Shown: positions 33,961-43,744 of the stretch, piece after piece
How the letters are laid out: every line of letters starts with the position of its first letter
Numbering within the stretch: the stretch's first letter is position 1
Source: Membranihabitans marinus
GTDB lineage: Bacteria; Bacteroidota; Bacteroidia; Chitinophagales; Saprospiraceae
Assembly: GCF_019802045.1 (NCBI RefSeq)
Contig: NZ_JAHVHU010000015.1
Location: forward strand, 96,128-160,127
DNA length: 64,000 nt
Direction: 5' to 3'
Position numbers and translations under genes: made by a program
The notes under the pieces: model-generated
Told to the model about the DNA's origin: nothing
The model's input: only the letters and a program-made list of their open reading frames with translations
The model's database searches: none

Positions 33961-35826
33961 TCAGTACCCCGGGTTTTGTGTCAACTGAGGTGCTTTGTTC
34001 TTCTCTTCCCGGGCGATAGGCAGCCAGTACTGGGAGTCTTTCCATTCGCGTTCATCGACCGTGGTAGATTTATCATAAAACCATCGAGTACCGCCATCGC
34101 TGAAATGGGTAATTTTCATGGAGTGGACATCTTTGATGACCTCATCAGCAATCATCCACTTCCGGATGGTGTACCAGCGATCACCTTCCCCAAAGAATTC
34201 AATCTGACGTTCATGACGCAACCATTCTCTGGCCTGTGCCTGATCCGCAGTGACCCGATCGGGTAGACCGGCCCGGTTCCGGACCATATTGAGCGCATCG
34301 AGGCCTTCCTGAATATCACCCAACTCGATGGCTGCTTCCGCAAAGTCCAAAACAACTTCTGCATACCGGAATTCCAGCCATGCATTTTCATTGTTGAAAT
34401 ATTGTCCGACTGTGCTTTCATCCATGTATTTTTTGATGTAGTAGCCGACCTTAGTTCCGTTCCAGGCTTCGATCAATCCCTGACGGGTATCCAGTCCGGC
34501 TGTTTCACTACCATCGGCTTCCAGCCAATACCCGGTCTGGACCCGACCAGTGGGATCAATTCCCGCCGCATCGCTGGGGCGGTCTTGCCACTTGGCACCA
34601 TCATACAGAACACTGGCATAAAAGCGGGGTTCCCGGCCATTGTAGGGATTGCGCTCAGGGTCAGCTTCCAGTTCAGCTGCTGAGAATTCTCTGACCTGAT
34701 CATCTCCTGGATTGTATTTGTCCCATTGGAAAGGTGTCCCGTCGCTCATTTCAAATTTGCGAACCACGGGTTCCAGCGGGTTGTTATTCCCCCAATTGTG
34801 GTATCCATTGGGTCCGAACCATTTGTTTTGTGACGTGGTATTGCCCTGTGAATTTAAATATTGAACGCCCCAAATTACCTCATCATTCCATTCCCCCTTT
34901 TGCGTGAACAGGTTGTAGAAATTGGCGGCATAAGCATCTACGTCTGCCTGGGTCATATTTGCGGGTGGATCATCGGTTCCTCCTACGAGGGCGTACTCGC
35001 CATAGGTGCCATCCATCACCGATTTGGCGGCGGCCTTAGCTTGCTGTAGACGACTTTCTCTGGATCCGTTTTGGAATGAAACCAAAGGATCAGAAGCCAT
35101 GTATCCTCCATTCATCAGTTCTCCGGCACTAAAGCTCAAAAGCCGGGACTTTAATGCTGCTGCAGCCCCCTTCGTCGCACGCCCTTGTTCGATATTCCCC
35201 TTTTCGGGTAATCCTGCGATGGCTTTTTCTATATCCGCCAGGATAAAATCCAGGGTTTCGTCAACGCCGGATCGTTTGGCTTCCAGAAAATCCTCCCCCA
35301 GTTCAAAAGGTTTGTCGATCAGGATCAATCCTCCATAGGAACGGAAAAGATTCGTGTAATCGAAGGCGCGAATAAAATGGGCTTCGGCTTTCATTCTATC
35401 CAATAAGGCTTGATCATTGGGTGTCTCGATGGGTGTCTTGTCGATATTGGCTAACAGGACATTGACGTTTTTAATATTTTGATACAAAGGATCCCATTGT
35501 AAAAATGAAAATCGCCAATTACCAAAATGCCCCATATCGTCCGGGCTAAGTGTTCCCTTTACAAACGTGTACCCCCCGGGCCGGTGAATGCACAATGTCT
35601 CGTCAGTGGCAGATGAAAGGAGGTCTTCCCGAAGGCCTAGAACCTGATTGTTGTCTCCGCCGATGTAATCGTAACAACGACCAAGATACGCATCGACCAG
35701 GTTGATGTCCTGGAATACGGATTCTTCATTAAATGAATCTACGGCCTGCTGATCCAGGATGTCTTCACAAGAGAATAGTCCGCCGAGCAGCAGTAAGAAA
35801 GTTATGGATGTGATTAATTTTTTCAT
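33961..35826 (-). CDS. SusD/RagB-family surface lipoprotein (3)
   Basis: 621 residues with a lipobox at C20 (MKKLITSITFLLLLGGLFSC). SusD landmarks: 'AEAHFIRAFDYTNLFRSYGGLILI', 'GRATKGAAAALKSRLL', 'WLEFRYAEVVLDFAEAAIELGD', 'MVRNRAGLPDR', 'RHERQIEFFGEGDRWYTIRKW' and the C-terminus 'LTQNPGY'. The gene follows its SusC by 31 bases and ends at a clear terminator. It would capture a ligand at the surface for the paired transporter. Confidence 0.95.
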   Translation of the reverse strand: MKKLITSITFLLLLGGLFSCEDILDQQAVDSFNEESVFQDINLVDAYLGRCYDYIGGDNNQVLGLREDLLSSATDETLCIHRPGGYTFVKGTLSPDDMGHFGNWRFSFLQWDPLYQNIKNVNVLLANIDKTPIETPNDQALLDRMKAEAHFIRAFDYTNLFRSYGGLILIDKPFELGEDFLEAKRSGVDETLDFILADIEKAIAGLPEKGNIEQGRATKGAAAALKSRLLSFSAGELMNGGYMASDPLVSFQNGSRESRLQQAKAAAKSVMDGTYGEYALVGGTDDPPANMTQADVDAYAANFYNLFTQKGEWNDEVIWGVQYLNSQGNTTSQNKWFGPNGYHNWGNNNPLEPVVRKFEMSDGTPFQWDKYNPGDDQVREFSAAELEADPERNPYNGREPRFYASVLYDGAKWQDRPSDAAGIDPTGRVQTGYWLEADGSETAGLDTRQGLIEAWNGTKVGYYIKKYMDESTVGQYFNNENAWLEFRYAEVVLDFAEAAIELGDIQEGLDALNMVRNRAGLPDRVTADQAQAREWLRHERQIEFFGEGDRWYTIRKWMIADEVIKDVHSMKITHFSDGGTRWFYDKSTTVDEREWKDSQYWLPIAREEKNKAPQLTQNPGY

Positions 35827-35857
35827 GATTATTGTGTTTTAACTATGGTCCGATTGA

Positions 35858-38800
35858 TTAAAAAGTCACTCTGGCTCCGACAGCAAATGTCTTGACCGCT
35901 GGATAGGTCATTGGATTCCCGATCTCCGGATCAAAGTTTTTCTGCGCAGAATAAAGCAGCATTAAGTTGTTGCCTGAGACAAATATGTTGGCATGAGAAA
36001 CCCCCAAATTACCAAAGGCTTCACTCGGAATGGTATAGCTCAACACCACATTTTTTAAGCGGGTGTAGGCCATGTTACTCCACCAATAGGTACTGTTATT
36101 GCGACCAAATGCCCAGTACTGATCATCCCGGTTGTAAGCCCGGGCAACGCTGGCGTTGGGATTTTCTGGTGTCCACCGATTGTCAAAGTGCCACTGGAAA
36201 TAGTTTCCGGCTTCTCCTCTTCGGCCATCCTGGACATTTTGTCGGTAATACTCTCCCTGGCCTTGGATCAGAACGGACAACGCCCAGTTTCTATAGTTGG
36301 CCTCCAGAGCGACACCGTAGAAGACTTCGGGTGCATCGGTTTTGTCAAATAAAATTCGATCGTCGCTGTTGATTTTGCCGTCACCGTTGATGTCGGCAAA
36401 CTTGACATCACCGGGTTTGGCATTGGGCCAGGATGCTGAAGATTCTACATCCGCCTGATCTTTAAATATTCCAACGGCCTGATACAATAGTTCTGCACCA
36501 TAGGGATGGCCGGTACGTTGTTGCCAGGGAACGGCCCGTTCGGGTTCATCCATAAAGACAACCTTGTTCCGATTCCAGCTAAAATTACCCGTGATATCAA
36601 ATCGAAAATCATTGCTAAAATTTTTATGATAGCCTCCCTCTACTTCAAATCCCCGATTATCGACTTCGGCTATGTTTTCATCGGGTAGCTCCAGACCTGT
36701 AAATCCGGGGACAGAAGCGTTTCGTTGGGTCAGGATATCTGAGCGTTTATTGTAAAACAGTTCCGCTGTCAGCGAAAACAAATTGTCTTTGAACTGTGCA
36801 TCAAATCCAATGTTGGAGGTGGTTTGCTTTTCCCAGGTGATATTGGGATTCGCCACACCACTTTGTTGAACCACGGTCTGCACGGCTTTGCTGGTGTTGA
36901 AAGTCATACCACTTGACAGAACATACTTGTTCACGTATTGGAAAGGATCGCCCGGATCCATTCCGATCTTTCCGTAGCTGGCCCGCAGCTTAAAGTAATT
37001 CATGAAAGACAGATTATTCTTCCAGAAGTCTTCCTCTGAAGCCCGCCATCCTAATAATATAGCCGGGAAATTACCCCATCGGCTGTTTGGGGGAAACTTC
37101 AATGATCCATCTCGCCGGATGAGGAACTCTGCCAGGTACTTGTCCTGATAGCTATAGTTGACCCTCCCTATCCAGGACTTCCGGGAGTAGATGCCAAGTG
37201 TTCCTTCATTGTCCTTGTCGGTGTCCGATCCCGCGTCAATGCTTTGAACCACGTCAGATATGTAATATTTACGGAATGCCTGGAAATTGTTCCAGTCCTG
37301 ATCAAGTTGTTCATACGCTCCAAAAAGGGATAGATCGTGTTCCCCAAATTGACGATCGTACGAAATACTGGCGTTGGCCAGCTTCCGAGTGAACCGGTCA
37401 TAGTACTCACGGAGTTCCGGTGCGGATACTCCACGGGGGGTGGGGGTTAATTCCATGTCGGTAATAAATCCTTCCGAATTACGGGTAGCTGTTTCCCATT
37501 TTGGGAAATACAGCGTCCAGGGCTTTTGGAAGCGCTTTCTGTAAGCATTTCTGATGTCGTAGGTGTAAAAACCACTGATCGTCAATCCTTCCGTAAAATC
37601 CGGGGTAATATCTCCACGGAACGTGAATTGATTGACATAATCTTTATCATCATCGTACCCTGTTTCGAGTGTGGAGGTCACCACTGGATTGTCTCCATAC
37701 TCGATATCCGGTCCTGGTCTTCCATTGGGCCAGAATGACCATTGAGTCGGAACCAATCGGGTAGACTGACCGAATATATCCCCGGCACTTTTGGTCGGAT
37801 ACAATCGTCGGTTCAAAAATCCGGCGTAGTCTACGGAGGTTTTTAGCCAGTCGGTGATGGGTACTTCCACTTTAGCCCTCAGGTTATATTGCTTATAGTT
37901 GGTGGATTCCTGCTCATAGATGGCTTCCTGGTTTTTGAAACCAGCCGAGACGTAGTAGAGCATCCCATTGAATCCCCCATCAAATGAGAGGTTGTGCTTG
38001 CTGTTCGTGTTCCATTTGGATACCAAATCTCCGACCCAGTCACTATTTGGATGTTCCCAGGGATCACGTCCACTGTAATACAACTCGATATCTTCATCCG
38101 AATAGGTTCGGTTTCTGTTTTCATAATCCTGATATTCACTCAGCATGGTTGCATAGTCCCCCGCATTGGTCACTTCGGGCAAGACCGTCGGAGTCATAAA
38201 TCCCTGATAGAATTGATAGTTGAGTCGTGGTTTCCCGGATTGTCCTTGTTTTGTGGTCACTAATATCACTCCGTTCGCAGCAGTTGCTCCATAAATAGCG
38301 GCGGAAGCATCCTTAAGAACGGATATGCTTTCGATGTCGATCGGGTCAATTTCACTTAAGGACCGGCCAGGTATCCCGTCGATCACCACCAGTGGTCCAG
38401 TCCCATCTCCCAGTGTCGTCCGACCCCGGATCAATATCTTAGCGGCATCTTGTCCTGGCTCGCCTGATCCCTGGGCAATGACCGTGCCCGGTAGTCGACC
38501 GGATATGGCGTTGGTCACATCAGGTGCCGGTATAGCTTCTATTTTGGATCCGCTCACAGCGGTAACCGCACCGACTACATTGGCTTTTTTCTGTGTTCCG
38601 TATCCGACCACCACGATTTCATCCAATTGCTGGAGATCTGCTGTTAATACAACATCATGCACCGGTTCACCATCCACCGCGACTTCCAGCGTCTGATAAC
38701 CGACGTATGAAAAAATCAAAATAGCATCATCCGCTACATCTTGAATGCTGTATGTGCCGTCCAGATCAGTAGAAGTCCCTTTGGTTGTTCCTTTGACCAG

Positions 38801-38986
38801 AACATTAACACCAATGAGGGTTTCTCCATTGGCATCTTTAACCGTTCCGCTGACATCTACTTCTGGGTACAGTGCATTTCCGAGGACTTCTTCTTCGGAT
38901 GCTTTGGTGTGAATGGAGGCCTGGATCGGTTGATAAATACCGAGTAGTAACCCCATCAAAATGAATTTACAGGTAAAAGTTTTCAT
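35858..38986 (-). CDS. SusC/RagA-family TonB-dependent outer-membrane transporter (3)
   Basis: 1,042 residues with a Sec signal (MKTFTCKFILMGLLLGIYQPIQAS). A CarboxypepD_reg-like domain follows ('SGTVKDANGETLIGVNVLV'), then 'QLDEIVVVGYGTQKKANVVGAV', the plug ('ILIRGRTTLGDGTGPLVVIDG', 'SVLKDASAAIYGATAANGVI') and a barrel ending 'VKTFAVGARVTF' with the final Phe. No STN domain. The 'GEPGQD' loop in the plug is shared with SusC (4). A well-formed promoter lies 207 bases upstream. Only SusD follows it in the transcript, so the catalytic genes of this locus must be the divergent or convergent neighbours. Confidence 0.95.
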   Translation of the reverse strand: MKTFTCKFILMGLLLGIYQPIQASIHTKASEEEVLGNALYPEVDVSGTVKDANGETLIGVNVLVKGTTKGTSTDLDGTYSIQDVADDAILIFSYVGYQTLEVAVDGEPVHDVVLTADLQQLDEIVVVGYGTQKKANVVGAVTAVSGSKIEAIPAPDVTNAISGRLPGTVIAQGSGEPGQDAAKILIRGRTTLGDGTGPLVVIDGIPGRSLSEIDPIDIESISVLKDASAAIYGATAANGVILVTTKQGQSGKPRLNYQFYQGFMTPTVLPEVTNAGDYATMLSEYQDYENRNRTYSDEDIELYYSGRDPWEHPNSDWVGDLVSKWNTNSKHNLSFDGGFNGMLYYVSAGFKNQEAIYEQESTNYKQYNLRAKVEVPITDWLKTSVDYAGFLNRRLYPTKSAGDIFGQSTRLVPTQWSFWPNGRPGPDIEYGDNPVVTSTLETGYDDDKDYVNQFTFRGDITPDFTEGLTISGFYTYDIRNAYRKRFQKPWTLYFPKWETATRNSEGFITDMELTPTPRGVSAPELREYYDRFTRKLANASISYDRQFGEHDLSLFGAYEQLDQDWNNFQAFRKYYISDVVQSIDAGSDTDKDNEGTLGIYSRKSWIGRVNYSYQDKYLAEFLIRRDGSLKFPPNSRWGNFPAILLGWRASEEDFWKNNLSFMNYFKLRASYGKIGMDPGDPFQYVNKYVLSSGMTFNTSKAVQTVVQQSGVANPNITWEKQTTSNIGFDAQFKDNLFSLTAELFYNKRSDILTQRNASVPGFTGLELPDENIAEVDNRGFEVEGGYHKNFSNDFRFDITGNFSWNRNKVVFMDEPERAVPWQQRTGHPYGAELLYQAVGIFKDQADVESSASWPNAKPGDVKFADINGDGKINSDDRILFDKTDAPEVFYGVALEANYRNWALSVLIQGQGEYYRQNVQDGRRGEAGNYFQWHFDNRWTPENPNASVARAYNRDDQYWAFGRNNSTYWWSNMAYTRLKNVVLSYTIPSEAFGNLGVSHANIFVSGNNLMLLYSAQKNFDPEIGNPMTYPAVKTFAVGARVTF

Positions 38987-39374
38987 TATGATAAGTTTTT
39001 ATGAGTAAAAATAGATCGCTCTCACTGATTGTGATGCTAGTGATACAGGAAGGGGATTAGACTGGTGGAAGTGTCGGTTTGTTATAATCTACACTCCAAA
39101 TCAATACGTATGCATTAGCTTCAATCCTATTCTAAAACTTTTGGTAAAAAAGTTACAACTTTTGTAAAAATAGGCAATTGCATCTCAATTTGCAAATATA
39201 TTCTTAACTAAATATCCAACAAATGGGTTGTTGCATCATATTTCAGAGAATGTGAAGGGGGGACTCTGAATAAATAAACGCATAAGACATGTATAATGTA
39301 TGACAAAATAAGGTTGCCCTCAATGTATCTTTCGTGAACCTTTGGAGAATAGTAGTGGGGTAGAGCGGAATCCT
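38987..39374. other. Intergenic region with SusC (3) promoter
   Basis: 388 bases. The -33/-7 pair at 39193-39223 (-) would give a leader of about 200 bases ahead of susC. No gene or terminator hairpin was recognised after the isochorismatase-like gene. Confidence 0.5.
39193..39223 (-). promoter_or_regulatory. Promoter of susC-susD operon (3)
   Basis: On the minus strand TTTG (39223-39220) and TATATTTG (39200-39193) are separated by 19 bases. This fits both elements of the Bacteroidota vegetative promoter. It is the best-formed promoter in the window. Confidence 0.65.
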
Positions 39375-39929
39375 CTATTTTATAAGTTTCGATATTCGCT
39401 TGAAAGTATCTGTTCCTGCCTGCTTAAGCAACTGGAATAAAATCATCTCCGTGGTACAGATCATTGCGCCGGACTGGCGAAGTCTTTCGATGCCAAAATG
39501 ACGGTTGGCGGGGGTTAGTGACGACACTGCATCGGCCACGAGATGGACTGTGTAGTTTTGGTCAAGTGCATCAAGCGCTGTATTGAGTACACAGATGTGT
39601 GCTTCAGCTCCGGCCAGAATTAAATGGTTTGCATTCAGTTTTTTTATTTCCTCAACGAAGGTAGAGTTTCCCATGCATGAAAAAGAAATCTTTTCCACCA
39701 CCTGATCGCCGGACTCTTTTTGCACCGATGCACAGGTCGGGCCGAGTCCTTTGGGGTATTGTTCTGTGAATAGCAGAGGAATGCCAATGATTCGGGCACC
39801 GGAGATCAAGATATTGACGTTCCGGATTAGTTCATCCCCTTCCGAGATGACAGGAAGTAAGCGTTCCTGGACATCAATGATAATCAAAGCGGTGTTATCT
39901 CGGGTAGGAATCGCTGCTGAATGTTTCAT
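39375..39929 (-). CDS. Isochorismatase-family cysteine hydrolase
   Basis: ATG 39929 was chosen (an in-frame GTG lies at 39956), giving 184 residues. The catalytic triad of the family is present: D19 in 'LIIIDVQERLL', K80 in 'VVEKISFSC' and C113 in 'GAEAHICVLNTALD'. No signal peptide. Family members hydrolyse amides or vinyl ethers (nicotinamidase, N-carbamoyl hydrolases, isochorismatase). The motif set resembles the stress-associated YcaC type rather than true isochorismatase. It follows the GMC gene by 39 bases in the same direction, so it is likely its operon mate. Confidence 0.82.
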   Translation of the reverse strand: MKHSAAIPTRDNTALIIIDVQERLLPVISEGDELIRNVNILISGARIIGIPLLFTEQYPKGLGPTCASVQKESGDQVVEKISFSCMGNSTFVEEIKKLNANHLILAGAEAHICVLNTALDALDQNYTVHLVADAVSSLTPANRHFGIERLRQSGAMICTTEMILFQLLKQAGTDTFKRISKLIK

Positions 39930-39968
39930 GTGTTTATTGTTACTTCCATCTTTCACTTTCCACCTTTA

Positions 39969-41681
39969 TCAGATATTCTGCTTTTTTAATTCATCAACCG
40001 CATAATTGGCTGCCCGGGCAGCCAATGTCATATACGTCAACGAAGGATTTTGGGTGCTGGTCGAGGTCATACACGCTCCGTCGGTCACAAAAACATTTGG
40101 TACTTCATGCATTTGGTTCCATTTGTTGAGTAGAGATGTCTTGGGGTCTTTGCCCATCCTTACGCCGCCCATCTCATGGATATCCAGTCCGGGTGCTCTA
40201 CGATCATCGTCTGTTTGTATATTTCTGACGCCGGCTGCCTCAAACATTTCATGCATTTGTTCCAGATAGTCCTGGGTCATCTTCTCGTCGTTATCATCGT
40301 ATTGGATATCGATTCGGAGCTGTGGAATATCCCATTGATCTTTGAGTTTAGAGTCTAGCTTGACAGTGCTAATTTCTTTTGGGATGGTTTCGCCCATCAT
40401 GTGGGAGCCGATACGCCAGGGCCCATATTTTGGATTTAACAGGTTTGATTTAAGCTCTTCACCAATTCCATTGTAATCAGTTATAATCTGACGAGACCCA
40501 CTCAATCCGGCGGCATATCCCCGGAGAAAGTCCGTTTCTTGCTTCTGAAGGTTTCGGAAGCGCGGAATATAACCTGCAGTAGGGCGACGACCCGATGTGC
40601 GAAATTCTTTGAGGCCATCATAATCACCAGAAATACGGGCCCGGTAATTGTGAAACGCCATGTATTTACCCAGCAATCCACTATCATTACCCAGTCCATT
40701 TGGAAAACGGTCAGAGGTCGAATTCAGCAGCACCAGATTGGTATTAATGGAACCGGCATTCACGAAAATTATTTTAGCAAAATAGTCGGTCGGGGTATTG
40801 GTTTTTGCATCAATGACCCGGACGCCGGTCGCTTTTTCTTTCTGATCATCATAAATAATGGAATGCACTACGGCGTGATGACGCAATGTGAGATTGCCCG
40901 TTTTCATAGCCCAGGGGAGCGTGGAGGAATTACTGCTAAAATAGCCGCCAAAAGGGCATCCGCGTTGACAAAGCCGTCTGTTTTGACAACCGCCCCGCCC
41001 CTGCTTGGCGTAGTATTCAAAGTTGCCGGTAATATGTGCGCATCGACCAATAATGACGGGACGATCCGGATAATGTTCAGCCATGGCTTGCTTGAAGTAG
41101 GCTTCCATAGCAGTCAATTCGAGGGGTGGAAGAAATTCTCCATCGGGTACGGATTCAAGGCCATCTTTGTGGCCGGAAACCCCAATAAATTTTTCCACAT
41201 GACTGTACCAGGGAGCTACGTCTTTATAACGGATGGGCCAGTCCACCGCAAAGCCATCCCGTGCCGGACCTTCAAAATCATAATCGCTCCACCGTTGCAC
41301 TTGCCTTGCCCAGAGTAAGGATCGACCCCCGGTTTGATAACCTCGTATCCAGTCGAACGGTGCATCTTGTACATAGGGGTGTTCTTCATCTTTTACGAAA
41401 AAATGCTGGGCATCTTCTTTGTAGGCATAGCATCGGTTTACGATGGGATTTTGTTGGGCGTCTTCATATGACATTTTCCCTCTGTGGGGGAATTCATAAG
41501 GCTGAAGATTGGTCGTGGGATAATCTTTGAGGTGCTCGACTTCCCGGCCTCGTTCAAGTACGAGTGTTTTGAGCCCGTTTTCTGACAGCTCTTTGGCTGC
41601 CCAGCCGCCACTCATACCCGATCCGATTACGATGGCATCGTAGGTGTTTTCTGCTTTTCCTTTGTTGTTTATGTTAGCCAT
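39969..41681 (-). CDS. GMC-family FAD oxidoreductase (gluconate 2-dehydrogenase-type large subunit)
   Basis: ATG 41681 was preferred to 41723 because it overlaps the upstream stop by eight bases and begins shortly before the FAD motif. The product has 570 residues. 'YDAIVIGSGMSGGWAAKELSENG' is the Rossmann dinucleotide site. 'GGRSLLWARQVQRWSDYDFE', 'GGCQNRRLCQRGCPFGG' and the C-terminal 'GGVRMGKDP...STSTQNPSLTYMTLAARAA' are typical of gluconate/sugar-alcohol dehydrogenases of the GMC family. The subunit-3 gene is just upstream, and export would rely on its Tat signal. The usual cytochrome c subunit is not in the window. Confidence 0.9.
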   Translation of the reverse strand: MANINNKGKAENTYDAIVIGSGMSGGWAAKELSENGLKTLVLERGREVEHLKDYPTTNLQPYEFPHRGKMSYEDAQQNPIVNRCYAYKEDAQHFFVKDEEHPYVQDAPFDWIRGYQTGGRSLLWARQVQRWSDYDFEGPARDGFAVDWPIRYKDVAPWYSHVEKFIGVSGHKDGLESVPDGEFLPPLELTAMEAYFKQAMAEHYPDRPVIIGRCAHITGNFEYYAKQGRGGCQNRRLCQRGCPFGGYFSSNSSTLPWAMKTGNLTLRHHAVVHSIIYDDQKEKATGVRVIDAKTNTPTDYFAKIIFVNAGSINTNLVLLNSTSDRFPNGLGNDSGLLGKYMAFHNYRARISGDYDGLKEFRTSGRRPTAGYIPRFRNLQKQETDFLRGYAAGLSGSRQIITDYNGIGEELKSNLLNPKYGPWRIGSHMMGETIPKEISTVKLDSKLKDQWDIPQLRIDIQYDDNDEKMTQDYLEQMHEMFEAAGVRNIQTDDDRRAPGLDIHEMGGVRMGKDPKTSLLNKWNQMHEVPNVFVTDGACMTSTSTQNPSLTYMTLAARAANYAVDELKKQNI

Positions 41682-42264
41682 AAATGTTTGCTTTCTCATT
41701 TTCTTCAATACGTAATTTTCCATGGAACGGTCCAGGCACTAGCTTGTAAGGCATCACTTCTTTCATGATGTACTCCGAAGTCATATAGCCTTGAACCGTG
41801 AGGTGCTTGGTGGTCCTTACACAATATCTGATTTGTTCAAAATCGACCACAACCTGATCACCGCTGTGTTCCACATCCGGATCCGAATGATTTAGGATCT
41901 GATTGATCAACTCATTCGCATGAGCCGAAGACATGCTCTGGAAATTCTGACGGGTTTGTTCAAGGGAATATTGATCCAGATTCTTAAGCCCTTCGGTGAA
42001 TATTCGCTGATCCTCGGGGCTGTAACAGTCATTGATCATGACCAACACAAAGTCGCTGAGTTTCAATTCATCGGCACCGATATGGTCGGTGTCTGAAGGG
42101 ATGATTGTATTGCAAAGTTTTTGTAGAGTGGCTTTGTGGTCCGCCGTGATCTGCAAATTATCGTACGCTTTCAAAACATCGTTTTTTGAAAAATCACACG
42201 AAGGTACCAGCATGATTCCGCCCGATAAGATAGCCAGTTGTTTAAGAATGTCCCGTCTGTTCAT
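41674..42264 (-). CDS. Gluconate 2-dehydrogenase subunit 3-family protein
   Basis: 196 residues with a twin-arginine leader (MNRRDILKQLAILSGGIML) and 'LVPSC' just after it. The PF13618-type core is visible: 'TLQKLCNTIIPSDTDHIGADEL', 'DFVLVMINDCYSPEDQRIF', 'VRTTKHLTVQGYMTSEYIMKEVMPYKLVPGPFHG'. Subunit 3 carries the Tat signal that exports the GMC subunit in a folded, FAD-loaded complex. The overlap (ATGGCTAA) with the GMC gene supports coupled synthesis. Confidence 0.88.
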   Translation of the reverse strand: MNRRDILKQLAILSGGIMLVPSCDFSKNDVLKAYDNLQITADHKATLQKLCNTIIPSDTDHIGADELKLSDFVLVMINDCYSPEDQRIFTEGLKNLDQYSLEQTRQNFQSMSSAHANELINQILNHSDPDVEHSGDQVVVDFEQIRYCVRTTKHLTVQGYMTSEYIMKEVMPYKLVPGPFHGKLRIEENEKANIYG

Positions 42265-42471
42265 AGTGTGTTCAATGAGTGACTCGTGAATTAAATTGCC
42301 CTAAAGTAAATATTCAACGGGAGAAAACTCATTATCTGGTAATAATTTAAAATTTGACTCGGCGCGAATGCAGACCGGTGAGACGAATGCCAAATGCCCA
42401 TAGTTCATTTGAGGGCTCAGCAATCCACCTGCACTGATTTGCTTTTTATAAAATTAATACGCATATTGCAT

Positions 42472-42512
42472 TACGCAAAAGATGTAACGCAAAAACTGTA
42501 ACGCAAAAACTG
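42472..42512. repeat. Three 13-14 bp tandem repeats
   Basis: 'tacgcaaaagatg' followed by two exact copies of 'taacgcaaaaactg' (42485-42498, 42499-42512). They lie 46-86 bases before the ATPase start. They may be regulatory iterons or slippage. Confidence 0.6.
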
Positions 42513-42557
42513 GAATTCTTAAATAACCAACAACCATTAATCATTAACCATATAGCT

Positions 42558-43682
42558 ATGAAAAAGTCTGATAATCCATTTGTTCTTTACGGCTATTGGG
42601 GGAAAAAATATTTTTGTGACCGGGATGTCGAATTGGTAGAGTTAAAAGATCATCTGTCCAATGGCCGAAATATAGTACTCTACGCCTGGCGTCGTATGGG
42701 GAAATCATCGCTGATCAAATGTCTGTTCGCAGAACTGGACAAGTCAAAAATATACGACACGATATATATCGACTTGTTATCGACACAATCTCCATCCGAA
42801 GCTGTACGTGCCATTGCATTGGCGGTTTATCACAAATATGGAAAAACAGGGAAAGGTCTGTCCGCGACCATGCGCAAAATGTTTTCAGCCATTGGGGTTA
42901 CGCTCAGTTTTGATCCGTTGTCCGGGGTGCCGGAAGTGACTTTTGGAGTTACTCAGGGTGGGGTGCCGGAGCGTTCGTTATATGCTATCGGACAGTTTTT
43001 GGAGGATCAGAAAAGATCGGTTATCCTCGCCTTGGATGAATTCCAACAAGTTGCTGATTATGAAGGGAAGAATGGTGAAGCCATTTTTCGGAACTGGATG
43101 CAGGAATTTCCGGCTCTGAGATTTATTTTTAGTGGAAGCCATCGCGGGATGATGGAAGCTATGTTTACCGAAAAAAGTCGTCCTTTTTACAAAAGTGCTC
43201 AGTTGATTTCGTTGGAGGCCATATCATTGGAATCGTACACGCCTTTCATTCAGAAGCATTTCAAGTCCGGCGGGATGTCCATCGCGAAAGAGCTAATCAG
43301 TGAGGTGTACCAGTGGGCCCGGGGACAGACCTACGCGATACAGTTGATTTGTAACTACCTGTACGGTCGTCGCCGGGATGTCTCGGAAGATGATCTTCAT
43401 GCGATCACCCATAATATCCTTGATCAGGAAAACGCTGTATTTATTAATTATCAAAATATATTACCCGCCAATGAATGGGAAGTATTGAAAGCCATAGCCA
43501 AAGAAGGCTTCGTGCATTCACCTACCGGCCAGAAGTTTGTATTGGGGCATCAATTGGGTGCAGCCAGTTCCGTCCAAAGAGCGGTGCAATCCCTGGTGCG
43601 AAAAGAGATGGTGGTCAGGGAGGTGGATGGATATATGGTGCACGACATTATTTTGAGTCGCTGGTTGGCCAGACTTTTGTAG
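42558..43682 (+). CDS. AAA-type ATPase of the archaeal-ATPase/STAND-like group
   Basis: 374 residues, no signal peptide. Walker A is 'AWRRMGKSSLI' (43-53), the R-x-x-G-K-[ST] form of this group. Walker B is 'VILALDEFQQ' with D160/E161. The sensor strand is 'LRFIFSGSHRGMMEAMF'. A winged-helix C-terminus follows ('NEWEVLKAIAKEGF...SSVQRAVQSLVRKEMVV...YMVHDIILSRWL'). Relatives are common in Bacteroidetes, often solitary and flanked by repeats; their role is unknown. It is an orphan here, with tandem repeats on both sides, suggesting an accessory or mobile character (inference). Confidence 0.82.
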   Translation: MKKSDNPFVLYGYWGKKYFCDRDVELVELKDHLSNGRNIVLYAWRRMGKSSLIKCLFAELDKSKIYDTIYIDLLSTQSPSEAVRAIALAVYHKYGKTGKGLSATMRKMFSAIGVTLSFDPLSGVPEVTFGVTQGGVPERSLYAIGQFLEDQKRSVILALDEFQQVADYEGKNGEAIFRNWMQEFPALRFIFSGSHRGMMEAMFTEKSRPFYKSAQLISLEAISLESYTPFIQKHFKSGGMSIAKELISEVYQWARGQTYAIQLICNYLYGRRRDVSEDDLHAITHNILDQENAVFINYQNILPANEWEVLKAIAKEGFVHSPTGQKFVLGHQLGAASSVQRAVQSLVRKEMVVREVDGYMVHDIILSRWLARLL

Positions 43683-43744
43683 GTGTTAGGAGAAAGGTGT
43701 TAGGGGGTAGAATGGTGATGTTTGACTTTTGATTCATACATAAT

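Noticed and set aside
42472..42512. Short tandem repeats considered as a CRISPR array
   Set aside because: Units are 13-14 bp and directly adjacent without spacers. No cas gene is present.
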